Under the pieces are notes generated by a model that was given only the letters and a program-made list of their open reading frames with translations, was not told where the DNA came from and did no database searches. From Candidatus Methylomirabilota bacterium (GTDB lineage: Bacteria; Methylomirabilota; Methylomirabilia; Methylomirabilales; Methylomirabilaceae), in NCBI GenBank assembly GCA_003105305.1, contig PQAQ01000118.1, positions 1 to 9,720 on the forward strand: 9,720 bases of DNA, written 5' to 3'. The translations under genes were made by a program, and so were the position numbers. Shown piece after piece: positions 1-6,863 of this stretch (positions are counted from its first letter, which is position 1; every line of letters starts with the position of its first letter).

Positions 1-144
1 ACCGAGATGGTCATGCCGGGCGACAACGTCAGCCTCGCGGTCGAACTGATTCAGCCGATCGCCATGGAGAAGGAGTTGCGCTTCGCCATCCGCGAAGGCG
101 GCCGCACCGTCGGGGCCGGCGTGGTGAGCGAGGTGTTGGAGTAA
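1..144 (+). CDS. tuf: Elongation factor Tu, C-terminal end (partial)
   Basis: The window opens in frame within EF-Tu, the GTPase that carries aminoacyl-tRNA to the ribosomal A site. The visible 47 residues are the end of domain III. They contain the near-invariant stretches [27 protein letters not shown] and [13 protein letters not shown] before a TAA at 142-144. The gene is cut by the window edge, not broken. Its stop lies 18 bases before rpsJ, so it is probably co-transcribed with the ribosomal genes, the str-to-S10 arrangement seen in many non-enteric bacteria. By hand count the fragment is about 65% GC, clearly above the following rpsJ. Confidence 0.97.
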   Translation, partial: TEMVMPGDNVSLAVELIQPIAMEKELRFAIREGGRTVGAGVVSEVLE

Positions 145-162
145 GGGGAGTACACGGGGCGC

Positions 163-471
163 ATGGATAATCAAAGAATACGAATTAGGTTGAAAGCCTA
201 CGATCACCGAATTTTAGATCAGTCGGCGAAGGAGATCGTCAATACCGCCCAACGGACGGGTGCGAGGGTCTCGGGGCCAATTCCGCTACCGACAAAAATC
301 AGTCGATTTACGGTATTGCGATCGCCGCACATCGATAAGAAATCGCGTGAACAGTTCGAGATCCGGACTCATCTACGACTGATGGACATTGTGGATGCCC
401 AGCCGCAGACGGTCGACGCCCTGATGCGACTCGACCTGCCTGCTGGCGTCGATGTGGAGATTAAGCTCTAG
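163..471 (+). CDS. rpsJ: 30S ribosomal protein S10
   Basis: S10 sits in the head of the 30S subunit. In other bacteria it also pairs with NusB in transcription antitermination. At 102 residues it is the usual family length. Conserved segments are GPIPLPTK at 38-45, the [13 protein letters not shown] loop at 54-66, RTHLRLMDI at 68-76 and [11 protein letters not shown] at the C-terminus. The ATG at 163 follows a purine-rich AGGGGAG (144-150) at a rather long distance, with a GGGG tract nearer the start. The first codons include AGA, ATA, CGA, AGG and TTG, which is weak codon optimisation for so highly expressed a gene and unlike the GC-rich tuf fragment upstream. The 18-base gap to tuf leaves no room for an E. 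coli-type S10 leader directly before it. Confidence 0.97.
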   Translation: MDNQRIRIRLKAYDHRILDQSAKEIVNTAQRTGARVSGPIPLPTKISRFTVLRSPHIDKKSREQFEIRTHLRLMDIVDAQPQTVDALMRLDLPAGVDVEIKL

Positions 472-492
472 ACACGCTGTCAGACATCAGTT

Positions 493-515
493 TTCAGCAG
501 GCGGCCCTCGCTGAA
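493..515 (+). other. Bulged hairpin in rpsJ-rplC spacer
   Basis: The RNA of the spacer before rplC can fold into a 9-bp helix. TTCAGC (493-498) pairs with GCTGAA (510-515), and AGG (499-501) pairs with CCT (506-508). A single C at 509 is bulged and the loop is CGGC (502-505). It ends 24 bases before the rplC start. CGCTGA occurs twice here (509-514 and 516-521), so an alternative pairing is possible. There is no T-run, so it is not an intrinsic terminator. A role as a translational control or processing site is only inferred. Confidence 0.5.
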
Positions 516-539
516 CGCTGAGTCCAAAGGCCAATCGAT

Positions 540-1172
540 ATGAGTATTGGAATACTTGGCAAGAAGGTCGGAATGACACAGCTCTTCGGCGACACCGGGG
601 ATGCTGTGCCCGTGACAATTATTGAGGCGGGTCCATGTTCGGTGATACGGCACAGGACGACCGACGCTGACGGCTACGAAGCGATACAGATCGGCTATCA
701 GGCGGAACGTCAGGTGAGAAGAGTGACCAAACCGATGAAGGGCCACTTCGACAAAGCTAAGGTAGCGCCCCATAAGTATCTGAGGGAATTTCGCCTGAAG
801 GCCGGAGAAGGCGCGCAGTATACGGTCGGTCAGATGCTGACTGTAGGCCTGTTCGAGCCTGGAGAGAGTGTTCGGGTTACTGGGGTTACAAAGGGGAAGG
901 GTTTTCAGGGTGGCGTCAAGCGCTGGGGATATCGAGGCGGTCCGGAAACGCACGGGTCTATGTTCCACCGAGCGCCCGGGTCCATCGGCGCGTCGTCGTT
1001 CCCATCGCGAGTATTCAAAGGACACCACATGCCTGGACGGATGGGTACTGATACCTCCACCGTCAAGGGGTTAAAGATCGTCAAGGTTCTCCCGGAGCAG
1101 AACTTGGTATTGGTCAAGGGTGCAGTACCCGGTCCGGCCGGCGGTCTGGTGACCATCCGTAAGCGAGGCTGA
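540..1172 (+). CDS. rplC: 50S ribosomal protein L3
   Basis: L3 is an early 50S assembly protein bound to domain VI of 23S rRNA; a long loop reaches toward the peptidyl transferase centre. The 210-residue product has the usual start MSIGILGKKVGMTQLF, the central loop KGKGFQGGVKRWGYRGG at 118-134 and GSIGASSFPSRVFKG at 147-161. E. coli carries a methylated glutamine (Q150, target of PrmB) in the matching loop. Here the aligned residue is Ser153, so that modification should be absent. The ATG at 540 is preceded by AAAGG (526-530), a modest ribosome binding site. The stop at 1170-1172 lies 4 bases before rplD. Confidence 0.97.
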   Translation: MSIGILGKKVGMTQLFGDTGDAVPVTIIEAGPCSVIRHRTTDADGYEAIQIGYQAERQVRRVTKPMKGHFDKAKVAPHKYLREFRLKAGEGAQYTVGQMLTVGLFEPGESVRVTGVTKGKGFQGGVKRWGYRGGPETHGSMFHRAPGSIGASSFPSRVFKGHHMPGRMGTDTSTVKGLKIVKVLPEQNLVLVKGAVPGPAGGLVTIRKRG

Positions 1173-1176
1173 AACG

Positions 1177-1812
1177 ATGTCGTTGTTGATTCAATCTTTG
1201 GATGCAAACGGCGCAAAAGTCGCAGATGTCGCCCTGGATGAAGCGATTTTTGGGGTGGGCGTGGCGCCACAGTTGTGGCATGACGTGGTGAAAATGCAGT
1301 TGGCGAATCGCCGACAGGGGACCGCATCAACCCGCACGCGTTGCGAGGTTCGTGGTGGCGGAAAAAAACCCTGGAAGCAAAAAGGGACCGGACGAGCCCG
1401 GTCTGGAACTCGGCGGTCACCGGTGTGGCGAGGCGGCGGCACCGTGTTCGGTCCCAAGCCTCGCGATTATAGTTACGCCGTCCCGCGGCAGGTACGGTCG
1501 GCCGCTCTTCGCGCTGCGCTCTCCGAGAAGGTTCGAAACGGTAAGCTGATAGTGGTAGAAAGCCTTTCGGTGGAGGAGCCCAATACGAAGGCGTTTCACA
1601 ACCTATTGGCGCGCTTGGGCGTCCAGGGGCGCACCCTGATTGTAATCGACCAGGCCGGACGAGATGATGCCATCGCCAAGTCTTGTCGGAATCTGCCTCA
1701 ACTCATGCTGCTGCCGATGCAGGGGCTGAATGTGTACGATATCCTCAGGCATGACACCCTTGTCATGACGCGAACTGCGCTCGTCGCCGTTGAAGAGGCG
1801 TGGAGACCATGA
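1177..1812 (+). CDS. rplD: 50S ribosomal protein L4
   Basis: L4 binds domain I of 23S rRNA, and its extended loop lines the exit tunnel beside L22 where macrolides bind. The product is 211 residues, typical for the family. The tunnel loop is recognisable as [16 protein letters not shown] at 60-75, followed by [18 protein letters not shown] at 81-98. The C-terminal half keeps [22 protein letters not shown]. In E. coli L4 also represses the S10 operon through the leader before rpsJ. That leader has no obvious counterpart here, because rpsJ follows tuf closely. The TGA (1810-1812) overlaps the preferred rplW start, suggesting coupled translation. Confidence 0.97.
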   Translation: MSLLIQSLDANGAKVADVALDEAIFGVGVAPQLWHDVVKMQLANRRQGTASTRTRCEVRGGGKKPWKQKGTGRARSGTRRSPVWRGGGTVFGPKPRDYSYAVPRQVRSAALRAALSEKVRNGKLIVVESLSVEEPNTKAFHNLLARLGVQGRTLIVIDQAGRDDAIAKSCRNLPQLMLLPMQGLNVYDILRHDTLVMTRTALVAVEEAWRP

Positions 1813-2099
1813 GAGAGGCATATCAGATTATCCGTCGCCCGCTTGTGACTGAAAAGGGGACCGATTTAAGGGATCACACCAACCAGTATCTGTTCGAAGT
1901 GGCGAGGGGCGCTAATAAGATCGAGATCAAACATGCGGTCGAATCGCTGTTTCATGTGACGGTACTCCACGTGCGAACGCTCTCCGTCAAGGGGAAGAAA
2001 AAACGATTAGGCCGTTTCGTCGGACGAACCCCAGATTGGAAAAAAGCCGTGGCGACCCTGAAAGAGGGTGAGACCATCGAATTCTTTGAGGGGGCATAG
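1809..2099 (+). CDS. rplW: 50S ribosomal protein L23
   Basis: L23 sits at the mouth of the exit tunnel and is the docking site for trigger factor and SRP. From the ATG at 1809 it is 96 residues, starting [20 protein letters not shown], the normal family opening. [14 protein letters not shown] and a [20 protein letters not shown] segment (61-80) complete the signature. A GTG three codons upstream (1800) would add METM-type residues. ATG 1809 is preferred because it overlaps the rplD stop as ATGA, sits 10 bases after AAGAGG (1793-1798), and matches the family start. The TAG at 2097-2099 abuts the rplB ATG. Confidence 0.95.
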   Translation: MREAYQIIRRPLVTEKGTDLRDHTNQYLFEVARGANKIEIKHAVESLFHVTVLHVRTLSVKGKKKRLGRFVGRTPDWKKAVATLKEGETIEFFEGA

Positions 2100-2918
2100 A
2101 TGCCGATCCGAGCGTACAATCCGACATCGCCAGGCCGACGGTTTCAGACGGTTCTCGAGTATGCCGACATCACGAAATCGGTTCCGGAGAAAGGGCTTCT
2201 TCGTCCACTGAGGAGAAGCGGAGGGCGGAACGGCGTCGGCCGGCTCACGGTTCGTCATCGTGGCGGCGGGCACAAACGACAATACCGTCTCATTGATTTT
2301 AAGCGAAACAAGACGGGGATTTCGGCGCGCGTAGCGGCCATTGAATATGATCCGAACCGTTCCGCGCGAATTGCGCTCCTGCACTATGCGGACGGAGAGA
2401 AGCGATATATTGTAGGGCCGGTCGGTCTTCAGGTTGGAGAACGTGTAATGTCCGGTCCCGACGCTGAGATCAGGGTCGGCAACGCCCTTCCTTTACGCGC
2501 TATCCCGGTCGGTCTGACGCTTCATAATCTTGAGCTCAAGCCGGGTAAGGGTGCGCAACTTGCGCGGAGCGCCGGTTCCGGGGTCCAGTTTCTGGCTAAA
2601 GAGGGCGATTACGGTTTAGTAAAGCTGCCATCTGGCGAGTTGCGGCGAATCCGACTTGATTGCATGGCGGTAATCGGGCAGGTGGGCAATCTCGACTACG
2701 AGAACGTCTCGCTGGGGAAGGCCGGACGTTCGCGGTGGCTTGGAATTCGACCCGCCGTTCGCGGTGTTGCCATGAACCCTCACGATCATCCAATGGGTGG
2801 CGGGGAGGGGAAGACGTCGGGAGGTCGCCATCCCTGTAGTCCCTGGGGGAAACTGGAGCGGAAGACCAGAAAGAAGGGCAAGTCTTCAGATCGTTTTATC
2901 ATGAAACGGCGGAAATAG
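2100..2918 (+). CDS. rplB: 50S ribosomal protein L2
   Basis: L2 is one of the largest and most conserved 50S proteins. It is needed for subunit association and lies near the peptidyl transferase centre. The product is 272 residues, as expected. [21 protein letters not shown] spans about 47-67 and the C-terminal tail is rich in Lys and Arg. The centre-proximal motif reads [12 protein letters not shown] at 226-237. Asp229 and His230 match the pair Asp228/His229 studied in E. coli. The second histidine of the E. coli DHPH motif is Met232 here, a substitution I believe is found in several other phyla. The ATG directly follows the rplW stop with no gap. Confidence 0.97.
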   Translation: MPIRAYNPTSPGRRFQTVLEYADITKSVPEKGLLRPLRRSGGRNGVGRLTVRHRGGGHKRQYRLIDFKRNKTGISARVAAIEYDPNRSARIALLHYADGEKRYIVGPVGLQVGERVMSGPDAEIRVGNALPLRAIPVGLTLHNLELKPGKGAQLARSAGSGVQFLAKEGDYGLVKLPSGELRRIRLDCMAVIGQVGNLDYENVSLGKAGRSRWLGIRPAVRGVAMNPHDHPMGGGEGKTSGGRHPCSPWGKLERKTRKKGKSSDRFIMKRRK

Positions 2919-2935
2919 AGGGAATATCGACGCAA

Positions 2936-2966
2936 CCGGGGGACGTTGGCGGAAGCCACATCCCGG
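2936..2966 (+). other. Two-tier hairpin in rplB-rpsS spacer
   Basis: The spacer can form an outer helix CCGGG (2936-2940) with CCCGG (2962-2966). An inner helix TGGC (2947-2950) with GCCA (2955-2958) is closed by a GGAA tetraloop, a GNRA type. An asymmetric internal loop separates the two helices. Just downstream lies an 8-base palindrome GACGCGTC at 2976-2983. No T-run follows, so a terminator is unlikely. Function unknown; the structure is predicted by eye only. Confidence 0.35.
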
Positions 2967-3000
2967 AGTTTAGAAGACGCGTCGCTGAATGGAGGCTAGC

Positions 3001-3285
3001 GTGCCGCGGTCACTAAAAAAGGGAGCGTACGTGGATCCGAAGCTCCTCAAGAAGATCGAGGGAATGAATGAGGGCCGGGAGAAGAAGATCATCAAGTCCT
3101 GGTCGAGAAGATCCGTCATCCTACCGGAGTTTGTCGGTCATACGCTGGCGATCCATAACGGTAAGAAGTTTATCCCGATATATATCGGTGAGAATATGGT
3201 CGGACACAAACTTGGCGAATTTTCACCAACCAGAACCTTTCGCGGGCATAGTGCGCATACCGCGCGCTCCACCGCGCTTAAATAA
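3001..3285 (+). CDS. rpsS: 30S ribosomal protein S19
   Basis: S19 lies in the 30S head, pairs with S13 and touches the A-site tRNA and bridges to the 50S. From the GTG at 3001 it is 94 residues, starting [18 protein letters not shown] as in the family. Conserved [29 protein letters not shown] and [13 protein letters not shown] follow (quoted in parts). An in-frame ATG at 2989 would add MEAS. GTG is preferred because GGAGG (2991-2995) lies inside that extension, 5 bases before 3001. The next gene, rplV, begins 18 bases after the stop. Confidence 0.95.
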   Translation: MPRSLKKGAYVDPKLLKKIEGMNEGREKKIIKSWSRRSVILPEFVGHTLAIHNGKKFIPIYIGENMVGHKLGEFSPTRTFRGHSAHTARSTALK

Positions 3286-3303
3286 CAGAGGATCGTATCA
3301 GTC

Positions 3304-3651
3304 ATGGAATGTCGCGCAGTCGGCCGGTACATAGGAATCCCGCCCCGTAAGGCGAGGCTTGTCGTTGACCTGATTCGCGGCCGCGGGATCAGTCAGGCTC
3401 TCGACACCATGAAGTACACAAGGAAGTACGCGGCTCGAGTCATCGAGAAGATACTCAAGTCGGCGATCGCCAATGCGCAGCATAACCACGGAGCCAAGAA
3501 TATCGATCGGCTATTTGTCAAGGAAGCCTTCGTCGACCAGGGTCCGACTATCAAACGATTTCGGCCTCGCGCTATGGGACGGGCAAACCCGATTAAGAAG
3601 CGCAGCAGTCATATCACGATTGTTCTGACTGAGAAGGAAGCTGCCCTGTAA
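3304..3651 (+). CDS. rplV: 50S ribosomal protein L22
   Basis: L22 contacts all 23S rRNA domains, and its long beta-hairpin lines the exit tunnel opposite L4. The product is 115 residues. The N-terminal [21 protein letters not shown] and the helix [17 protein letters not shown] are standard. The tunnel hairpin lies at about 80-102 ([21 protein letters not shown]). No insertion or deletion typical of macrolide resistance is visible. AGAGG (3287-3291) lies 12 bases before the ATG. The TAA stop is immediately followed by an ATG in the same frame that opens a further 24 codons (see 3652-3726). Confidence 0.97.
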   Translation: MECRAVGRYIGIPPRKARLVVDLIRGRGISQALDTMKYTRKYAARVIEKILKSAIANAQHNHGAKNIDRLFVKEAFVDQGPTIKRFRPRAMGRANPIKKRSSHITIVLTEKEAAL

Positions 3652-3726
3652 ATGAAGCTCGTGGGAGACGTCGAGCGGCGCCTATTCTCGGCGAGGTACG
3701 ATAGATACAAGATGGCGGAGGTGTGA
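3652..3726 (+). CDS. Possible 24-codon small ORF between rplV and rpsC
   Basis: This frame starts with ATG directly after the rplV TAA, stays in the rplV reading frame and ends with TGA whose A is the first base of the rpsC ATG. It exactly fills the spacer. It would encode 24 residues beginning MKLVGDVERRLFSA and ending RYKMAEV, charged, with no motif I recognise. A modest AAGGA (3634-3638) lies 13 bases before it, inside rplV. Internal GTG and ATG codons could also serve as starts. Its last codons overlap the rpsC ribosome binding site. It may be chance, a coupling leader, or the tail of a stop-codon readthrough product of L22. Coding is unproven. Confidence 0.25.
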   Translation: MKLVGDVERRLFSARYDRYKMAEV

Positions 3727-4433
3727 TGGGACAGAAGGTGCACCCTGTAGGGTTTCGACTGGGCCTCATTAAGCCGTGGAGGTCCAGATGGTTTGCGATG
3801 AAGGGCTACGCTGACGCCCTGCATGAAGATCTCAAATTTCGTCGCTTCATCAAGGAGCGAGTCTATCATGCCGGGATATCAGGGATTGATATCGAACGAA
3901 AGGCGGATCAGATTCGTGTGGTGATTCACACCGCCAGGCCCGGCATCATCATTGGGAAAAAGGGCTCCGAGGTCGACAAATTGAAGGCGGCGTTGGCGGG
4001 TATGGCGAAGAAGCCGATTCAGCTGGACATCGTTGAGGTTCGGCGGGCGGAACTCGATGCTCAATTGATTGCCGAGCAGATCGCGTCGCAATTAATGCGC
4101 CGCGTCGCGTTCCGACGTGCGATGAAAAAGACTGTACAGTCGTCGATGCGGCTTGGAGCTCAAGGGGTTCAGATCGCATGCGCCGGCCGGCTCGCCGGAG
4201 CGGAGATTGCGCGTCGTGAGTGGTATCGCGAGGGGCGGATGCCGTTAAATACGCTTCGAGCCGACATCGACTACGGATTTACCGAAGCCAGGACTACGTA
4301 CGGACTGATCGGGATCAAGTGTTGGGTCTACCATGGTGAGGCGATGCCTGAGACGATGGCGGCTAAACAGGAACGAGAGATGCCGCAGGCAGCTTCACGG
4401 CGGCCCAGAGGGCTGAACCCGACGCAGGGTTAG
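3726..4433 (+). CDS. rpsC: 30S ribosomal protein S3
   Basis: S3 lies at the mRNA entry tunnel of the 30S subunit and contributes to its helicase activity with S4 and S5. The product is 235 residues, starting [13 protein letters not shown]. The KH domain is visible as [20 protein letters not shown] at 71-90, with the GKKG loop at 77-80. The C-terminal domain has [36 protein letters not shown] and a typical GVKVW-like [12 protein letters not shown] short basic tail rich in Pro and Arg follows. The ATG at 3726 has GGAGG (3717-3721) 4 bases upstream. An adjoining GTG at 3723 is too close to that site, so ATG is chosen. Confidence 0.96.
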   Translation: MGQKVHPVGFRLGLIKPWRSRWFAMKGYADALHEDLKFRRFIKERVYHAGISGIDIERKADQIRVVIHTARPGIIIGKKGSEVDKLKAALAGMAKKPIQLDIVEVRRAELDAQLIAEQIASQLMRRVAFRRAMKKTVQSSMRLGAQGVQIACAGRLAGAEIARREWYREGRMPLNTLRADIDYGFTEARTTYGLIGIKCWVYHGEAMPETMAAKQEREMPQAASRRPRGLNPTQG

Positions 4434-4446
4434 AGAGGAGCGTAGT

Positions 4447-4866
4447 ATGCTGGCGCCTAAGCGAGTAAAATTCCGCAAGCAACATCGAGGAAGAAGGTCC
4501 GGGATCGCCGTCGCCGGGTCGGCGTTGGCCTTTGGCGAATACGGCCTGAAGGCGATGGAGGCCGCATGGATCAGCAACCGGCAGATCGAGGCCGCTCGGC
4601 GAGCTATCACGCGCCACATCAAGAGGGGCGGTAAGGTGTGGATCCGTATCTTTCCGGATAAGCCGATCACCAAGAAGCCTGCTGAGACTCGGATGGGAAA
4701 AGGAAAGGGTGCGCCGGAAGGATGGGTGGCGGTCGTCAAGCCTGGTCGCGTCCTGTGTGAGATGGAAGGGGTGACAGAGGCCACTGCCAAGGAGGCGATG
4801 CGCCTGGCCGCGCATAAATTGCCTATCGCCACCCGGTTTGTATCCCGTACGATGGCGGTGAGTTGA
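4447..4866 (+). CDS. rplP: 50S ribosomal protein L16
   Basis: L16 sits between the peptidyl transferase centre and the A-site tRNA and is added late in 50S assembly. The 139-residue product starts [19 protein letters not shown]. It carries [22 protein letters not shown] (quoted as a landmark, around 41-62) and [20 protein letters not shown]. Arg82 corresponds to E. coli Arg81, which is hydroxylated by YcfD there. Whether it is modified here cannot be seen. GAGGAG (4435-4440) is 6 bases before the ATG. The TGA at 4864-4866 lies just before the preferred rpmC start. Confidence 0.97.
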   Translation: MLAPKRVKFRKQHRGRRSGIAVAGSALAFGEYGLKAMEAAWISNRQIEAARRAITRHIKRGGKVWIRIFPDKPITKKPAETRMGKGKGAPEGWVAVVKPGRVLCEMEGVTEATAKEAMRLAAHKLPIATRFVSRTMAVS

Positions 4867-4874
4867 GGGCAACG

Positions 4875-5096
4875 ATGGATGTGAAGGAGTTTCGTGAGCT
4901 GAGTGCGGCGGCGTTGGATCAGAAGCTTCACGATCTGAGGGATGAACTCTTCAAGCTGAAGCTGAGGGCATCGGTTGCGCAACTTGAGAACCCGGCCCGC
5001 ATCCGACAACTTCGCCGACAGATCGCCGTCGGAGAGACGGTGCGGAGAGAATCCTTGCGCACACAAACATCATCAAAGGTGGAATCTGCGCCATGA
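4875..5096 (+). CDS. rpmC: 50S ribosomal protein L29
   Basis: L29 is a small two-helix protein next to L23 at the tunnel exit. From the ATG at 4875 it is 73 residues: [20 protein letters not shown], then [31 protein letters not shown] in pieces, the classical coiled helical pair. The C-terminal tail (from about residue 57) is divergent and polar. A TTG at 4863 would extend it by four residues. ATG is preferred because GAGGG (4865-4869) sits 5 bases before it and the protein then begins as its family does. The TGA (5094-5096) overlaps the rpsQ ATG as ATGA. Confidence 0.94.
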   Translation: MDVKEFRELSAAALDQKLHDLRDELFKLKLRASVAQLENPARIRQLRRQIAVGETVRRESLRTQTSSKVESAP

Positions 5097-5362
5097 CCGA
5101 ACCGAAAAAGCGAGGACGCCGAAAGGCCCTGGTTGGGGTCGTGGTAAGTAACAAGATGCAAAAGACCGTCGTCGTGATGGTGGAGCGGCTCGTGCGACAT
5201 GAGACGTACGACAAAATGGTCCGTTGTCGGACGCGAGTGAAAGCTCACGACGAGGACAATCGGTGCGGGATCGGCGATAAGGTCGCCGTTGAAGAGACTC
5301 GACCTTTGAGTAAAGAGAAGCATTGGCGGGTGACCGAAATCCTGGAGAAAGCAGTGGACTGA
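5093..5362 (+). CDS. rpsQ: 30S ribosomal protein S17
   Basis: S17 is a primary 16S rRNA binder with an OB fold in the 30S body. The product is 89 residues. A basic N-terminus ([20 protein letters not shown]) precedes [40 protein letters not shown] is the family hallmark. Start and rpmC stop overlap by four bases, and AAAGGTGGA (5075-5083) lies upstream at workable spacing. In E. coli this is the last gene of the S10 operon. Here a 75-base spacer leads on to rplN with no terminator seen. Confidence 0.96.
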   Translation: MTEPKKRGRRKALVGVVVSNKMQKTVVVMVERLVRHETYDKMVRCRTRVKAHDEDNRCGIGDKVAVEETRPLSKEKHWRVTEILEKAVD

Positions 5363-5368
5363 AAATCC

Positions 5369-5422
5369 GGGGCACATGGAGGAGGGTCTTAGACCCGACA
5401 GCCCAGACCCCGCGTAAGCCCC
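5369..5422 (+). other. Structured rpsQ-rplN spacer with competing helices
   Basis: GGGTCT (5384-5389) is complementary to two copies of AGACCC, at 5391-5396 and 5405-5410. It can therefore form either a tight hairpin (a TTA loop if the inner pair opens) or a wider one with a 15-base loop. An outer helix GGGGC (5369-5373) with GCCCC (5418-5422) can enclose both. The spacer marks the classical S10/spc boundary. No convincing promoter or T-run terminator is visible. A regulatory role is inferred only. Confidence 0.35.
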
Positions 5423-5437
5423 TATAGGTGAAAAGTC

Positions 5438-5806
5438 GTGATCGGTTTACGGACAATCATGGAGGTGGCCGATAACTCCGGCGCTAAGCGGATCTCTCTG
5501 ATCAAGGTACTGGGGGGATCTGGAAAGCGATATGCCCGCCTAGGCGACGTCATCGTTGCCAATGTCAAAGAGGCGATCCCGGAGGGTTCGGTAAAGAAGG
5601 GTGACGTGGTGAAGGCGGTGGTCGTCAGGACGTCGAAAGAGTTGCGACGATCGGACGGCTCATACATCAAGTTCGATCGGAACGCCGCCGTGCTGCTGAA
5701 TGAGCAGAATAATCCGGTTGGTACGCGTATTTTCGGGCCGGTGGCCAGAGAGTTGCGCGAGGCGCGGTTTATGAAGATTATTTCCCTGGCGCCAGAAGTC
5801 GTCTGA
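5438..5806 (+). CDS. rplN: 50S ribosomal protein L14
   Basis: L14 forms inter-subunit bridges and is the docking point of the silencing factor RsfS in other bacteria. The 122-residue product starts [20 protein letters not shown] and ends [20 protein letters not shown] plus APEVV, all standard. The start is GTG at 5438, with AGGTGA (5426-5431) 6 bases upstream. An internal ATG at 5459 would remove the conserved first strand, so it is not chosen. The gene opens the spc block after a 75-base structured spacer, and rplX follows 30 bases after the stop. Confidence 0.96.
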   Translation: MIGLRTIMEVADNSGAKRISLIKVLGGSGKRYARLGDVIVANVKEAIPEGSVKKGDVVKAVVVRTSKELRRSDGSYIKFDRNAAVLLNEQNNPVGTRIFGPVARELREARFMKIISLAPEVV

Positions 5807-5836
5807 TGTGGCGAGGGCTAAACCTGTGAGGGCGCG

Positions 5837-6166
5837 ATGGCGGTAGGACACGGGCTGCCGATCAAGAAAAATGATCTGGTTGCCGTAATTGCAGGAAAAG
5901 ACAAGGGGAAGCGGGGCAAGGTCGTCAAGGTGATCCCTAAGACGACTCGAGTCTTGGTGGAAACCGTCAATATGGTGAAGCGCCACACCAAGCCGGGACG
6001 CGGCTCCAAACAGGGCGGCATCCTTGAGCGAGAAAACCCGATCCATGCTTCGAACTTAATGCTGGTATGCGGTCGATGCGATCGTCCTGTTCGCGTTGGT
6101 ATTAGTCGTCTCGCCAATAACCGAAAGGCGCGGGTGTGTAAAAAGTGCGGCGAGGTCGTCGATTAG
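5837..6166 (+). CDS. rplX: 50S ribosomal protein L24, with zinc knuckle
   Basis: L24 starts 50S assembly by binding the 5' end of 23S rRNA. The 109-residue product has a KOW segment at about 11-37 ([20 protein letters not shown]). This is followed by [10 protein letters not shown] and [19 protein letters not shown]. Cys78, Cys81, Cys101 and Cys104 form two CxxC pairs (CGRC and CKKC), the zinc-binding C-terminus found in many bacterial L24 proteins. TGAGGG (5827-5832) precedes the ATG by about 4 to 5 bases. The stop is 10 bases from the rplE start. Confidence 0.97.
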   Translation: MAVGHGLPIKKNDLVAVIAGKDKGKRGKVVKVIPKTTRVLVETVNMVKRHTKPGRGSKQGGILERENPIHASNLMLVCGRCDRPVRVGISRLANNRKARVCKKCGEVVD

Positions 6167-6176
6167 GGGAACAACC

Positions 6177-6791
6177 ATGGCGCAGACGGCACACACAAAG
6201 AAGAAAGAGAAAACAGACGCAATGGAGTCTACAATAGGGTCTCGTACCGTGCCACGGCTCTGCCAACGCTTTCATGAGGTGATTGCTCCTGCCCTCATGA
6301 AACAGTTCAGGTATAAGAATATCTGGCAGGTACCCCGCCTCTCAAAGGTCGTCATCAATATGGGACTAGGAGAGGCTGTGGCGAATGTCAAGGTCATCGA
6401 TGCGGCAGTTGAAGAGCTGACGGCGATTACGGGGCAGAAACCGGTCGTCACACGCGCCAAGAAGTCCGAAGCAGGGTTTAAACTGAGGACCGGAGTACCT
6501 ATCGGCTGCAAGGTGACCCTGCGCGGAGATCGGATGTATGAATTTCTCGATCGTTTCGTGAATGTCGCACTCCCGCGCATTCGCGACTTCCGTGGGATTC
6601 CCGCGAAATCGTTTGATGGGCGGGGTAATTATAATCTCGGAATCAGAGAACAACTCATTTTTCCTGAGATCAAATACGACAAGGTAGACGCCGTCCGCGG
6701 AATGGACATCGCGATTGAAACGTCAGCCAGAACAGACGAACAGGCGCATGCGCTCTTAGAACAACTGGGATTTCCATTTCAGAAGAGTTAG
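6177..6791 (+). CDS. rplE: 50S ribosomal protein L5 with N-terminal extension
   Basis: L5 holds 5S rRNA in the central protuberance and contacts P-site tRNA and S13. From the ATG at 6177 it is 204 residues, against about 180 in most bacteria. The conserved core starts near residue 25 ([20 protein letters not shown]). It contains [16 protein letters not shown] (52-67), [11 protein letters not shown] (87-97) and LPRIRDFRG (132-140), and ends [14 protein letters not shown]. The extra first 24 residues are polar and include KKKEK. AGGGGA (6165-6170) stands 6 bases before ATG 6177, supporting the long form. An ATG at 6222 would shorten the extension to about 9 residues but has no good binding site. 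Confidence 0.94.
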   Translation: MAQTAHTKKKEKTDAMESTIGSRTVPRLCQRFHEVIAPALMKQFRYKNIWQVPRLSKVVINMGLGEAVANVKVIDAAVEELTAITGQKPVVTRAKKSEAGFKLRTGVPIGCKVTLRGDRMYEFLDRFVNVALPRIRDFRGIPAKSFDGRGNYNLGIREQLIFPEIKYDKVDAVRGMDIAIETSARTDEQAHALLEQLGFPFQKS

Positions 6792-6797
6792 TTTAGG

Positions 6798-6847
6798 GAT
6801 AGCCGACAGCTATCGGCCATGAGCGCACCACCGAGAGCCGATAGTTG
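6798..6847 (+). other. Mutually exclusive hairpins in rplE-rpsN spacer
   Basis: Three helices compete here. GATAGC (6798-6803) can pair with GCTATC (6809-6814). GCCGA (6802-6806) can pair with TCGGC (6813-6817). A long 11-bp helix pairs 6807-6817 with 6837-6847 (one G-U), using CTATCGGC against GCCGATAG as its core, with a 19-base loop at 6818-6836. The long helix ends 16 bases before the rpsN ATG. GCCGA(C/T)AG is a near-repeat at 6802 and 6837. There is no T-run. The arrangement resembles a two-state switch but nothing shows it acts as one. Confidence 0.5.
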
Positions 6848-6863
6848 AGCTGTGGAGTGTCAA

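Noticed and set aside
318..325. GCGATCGC palindromes at 318-325 and 3463-3470, like the HIP1 repeat of cyanobacteria
   Set aside because: Only two copies seen in 9.7 kb, both inside conserved coding sequence. Not enough for an enrichment claim, and the proteins do not look cyanobacterial.
480..1028. Long minus-strand open frame opposite rplC (182 codons), and similar ones at 4395-5066, 7921-8682 and 8712-9509
   Set aside because: Each lies antisense to an unmistakable ribosomal protein gene, shows no recognisable domain, and is explained by the codon pattern of the sense gene.
2976..2983. Perfect palindrome GACGCGTC before rpsS as a possible operator
   Set aside because: Eight bases only, no second copy, and no promoter elements nearby.
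5376..5417. 13-codon ATG frame in the rpsQ-rplN spacer (MEEGLRPDSPDPA)
   Set aside because: Very short, no good binding site upstream, and it ends before the rplN binding site without touching it. Likely chance.
5363..5437. Terminator plus new promoter at the S10/spc boundary
   Set aside because: No T-run follows the hairpin, and I could not find a credible -35/-10 pair; CCTATAGG at 5421-5428 alone is too weak.
6096..6176. Upstream extension of the rplE frame into rplX
   Set aside because: It overlaps the conserved zinc-knuckle end of rplX by about 70 bases, and ATG 6177 has a good ribosome binding site.
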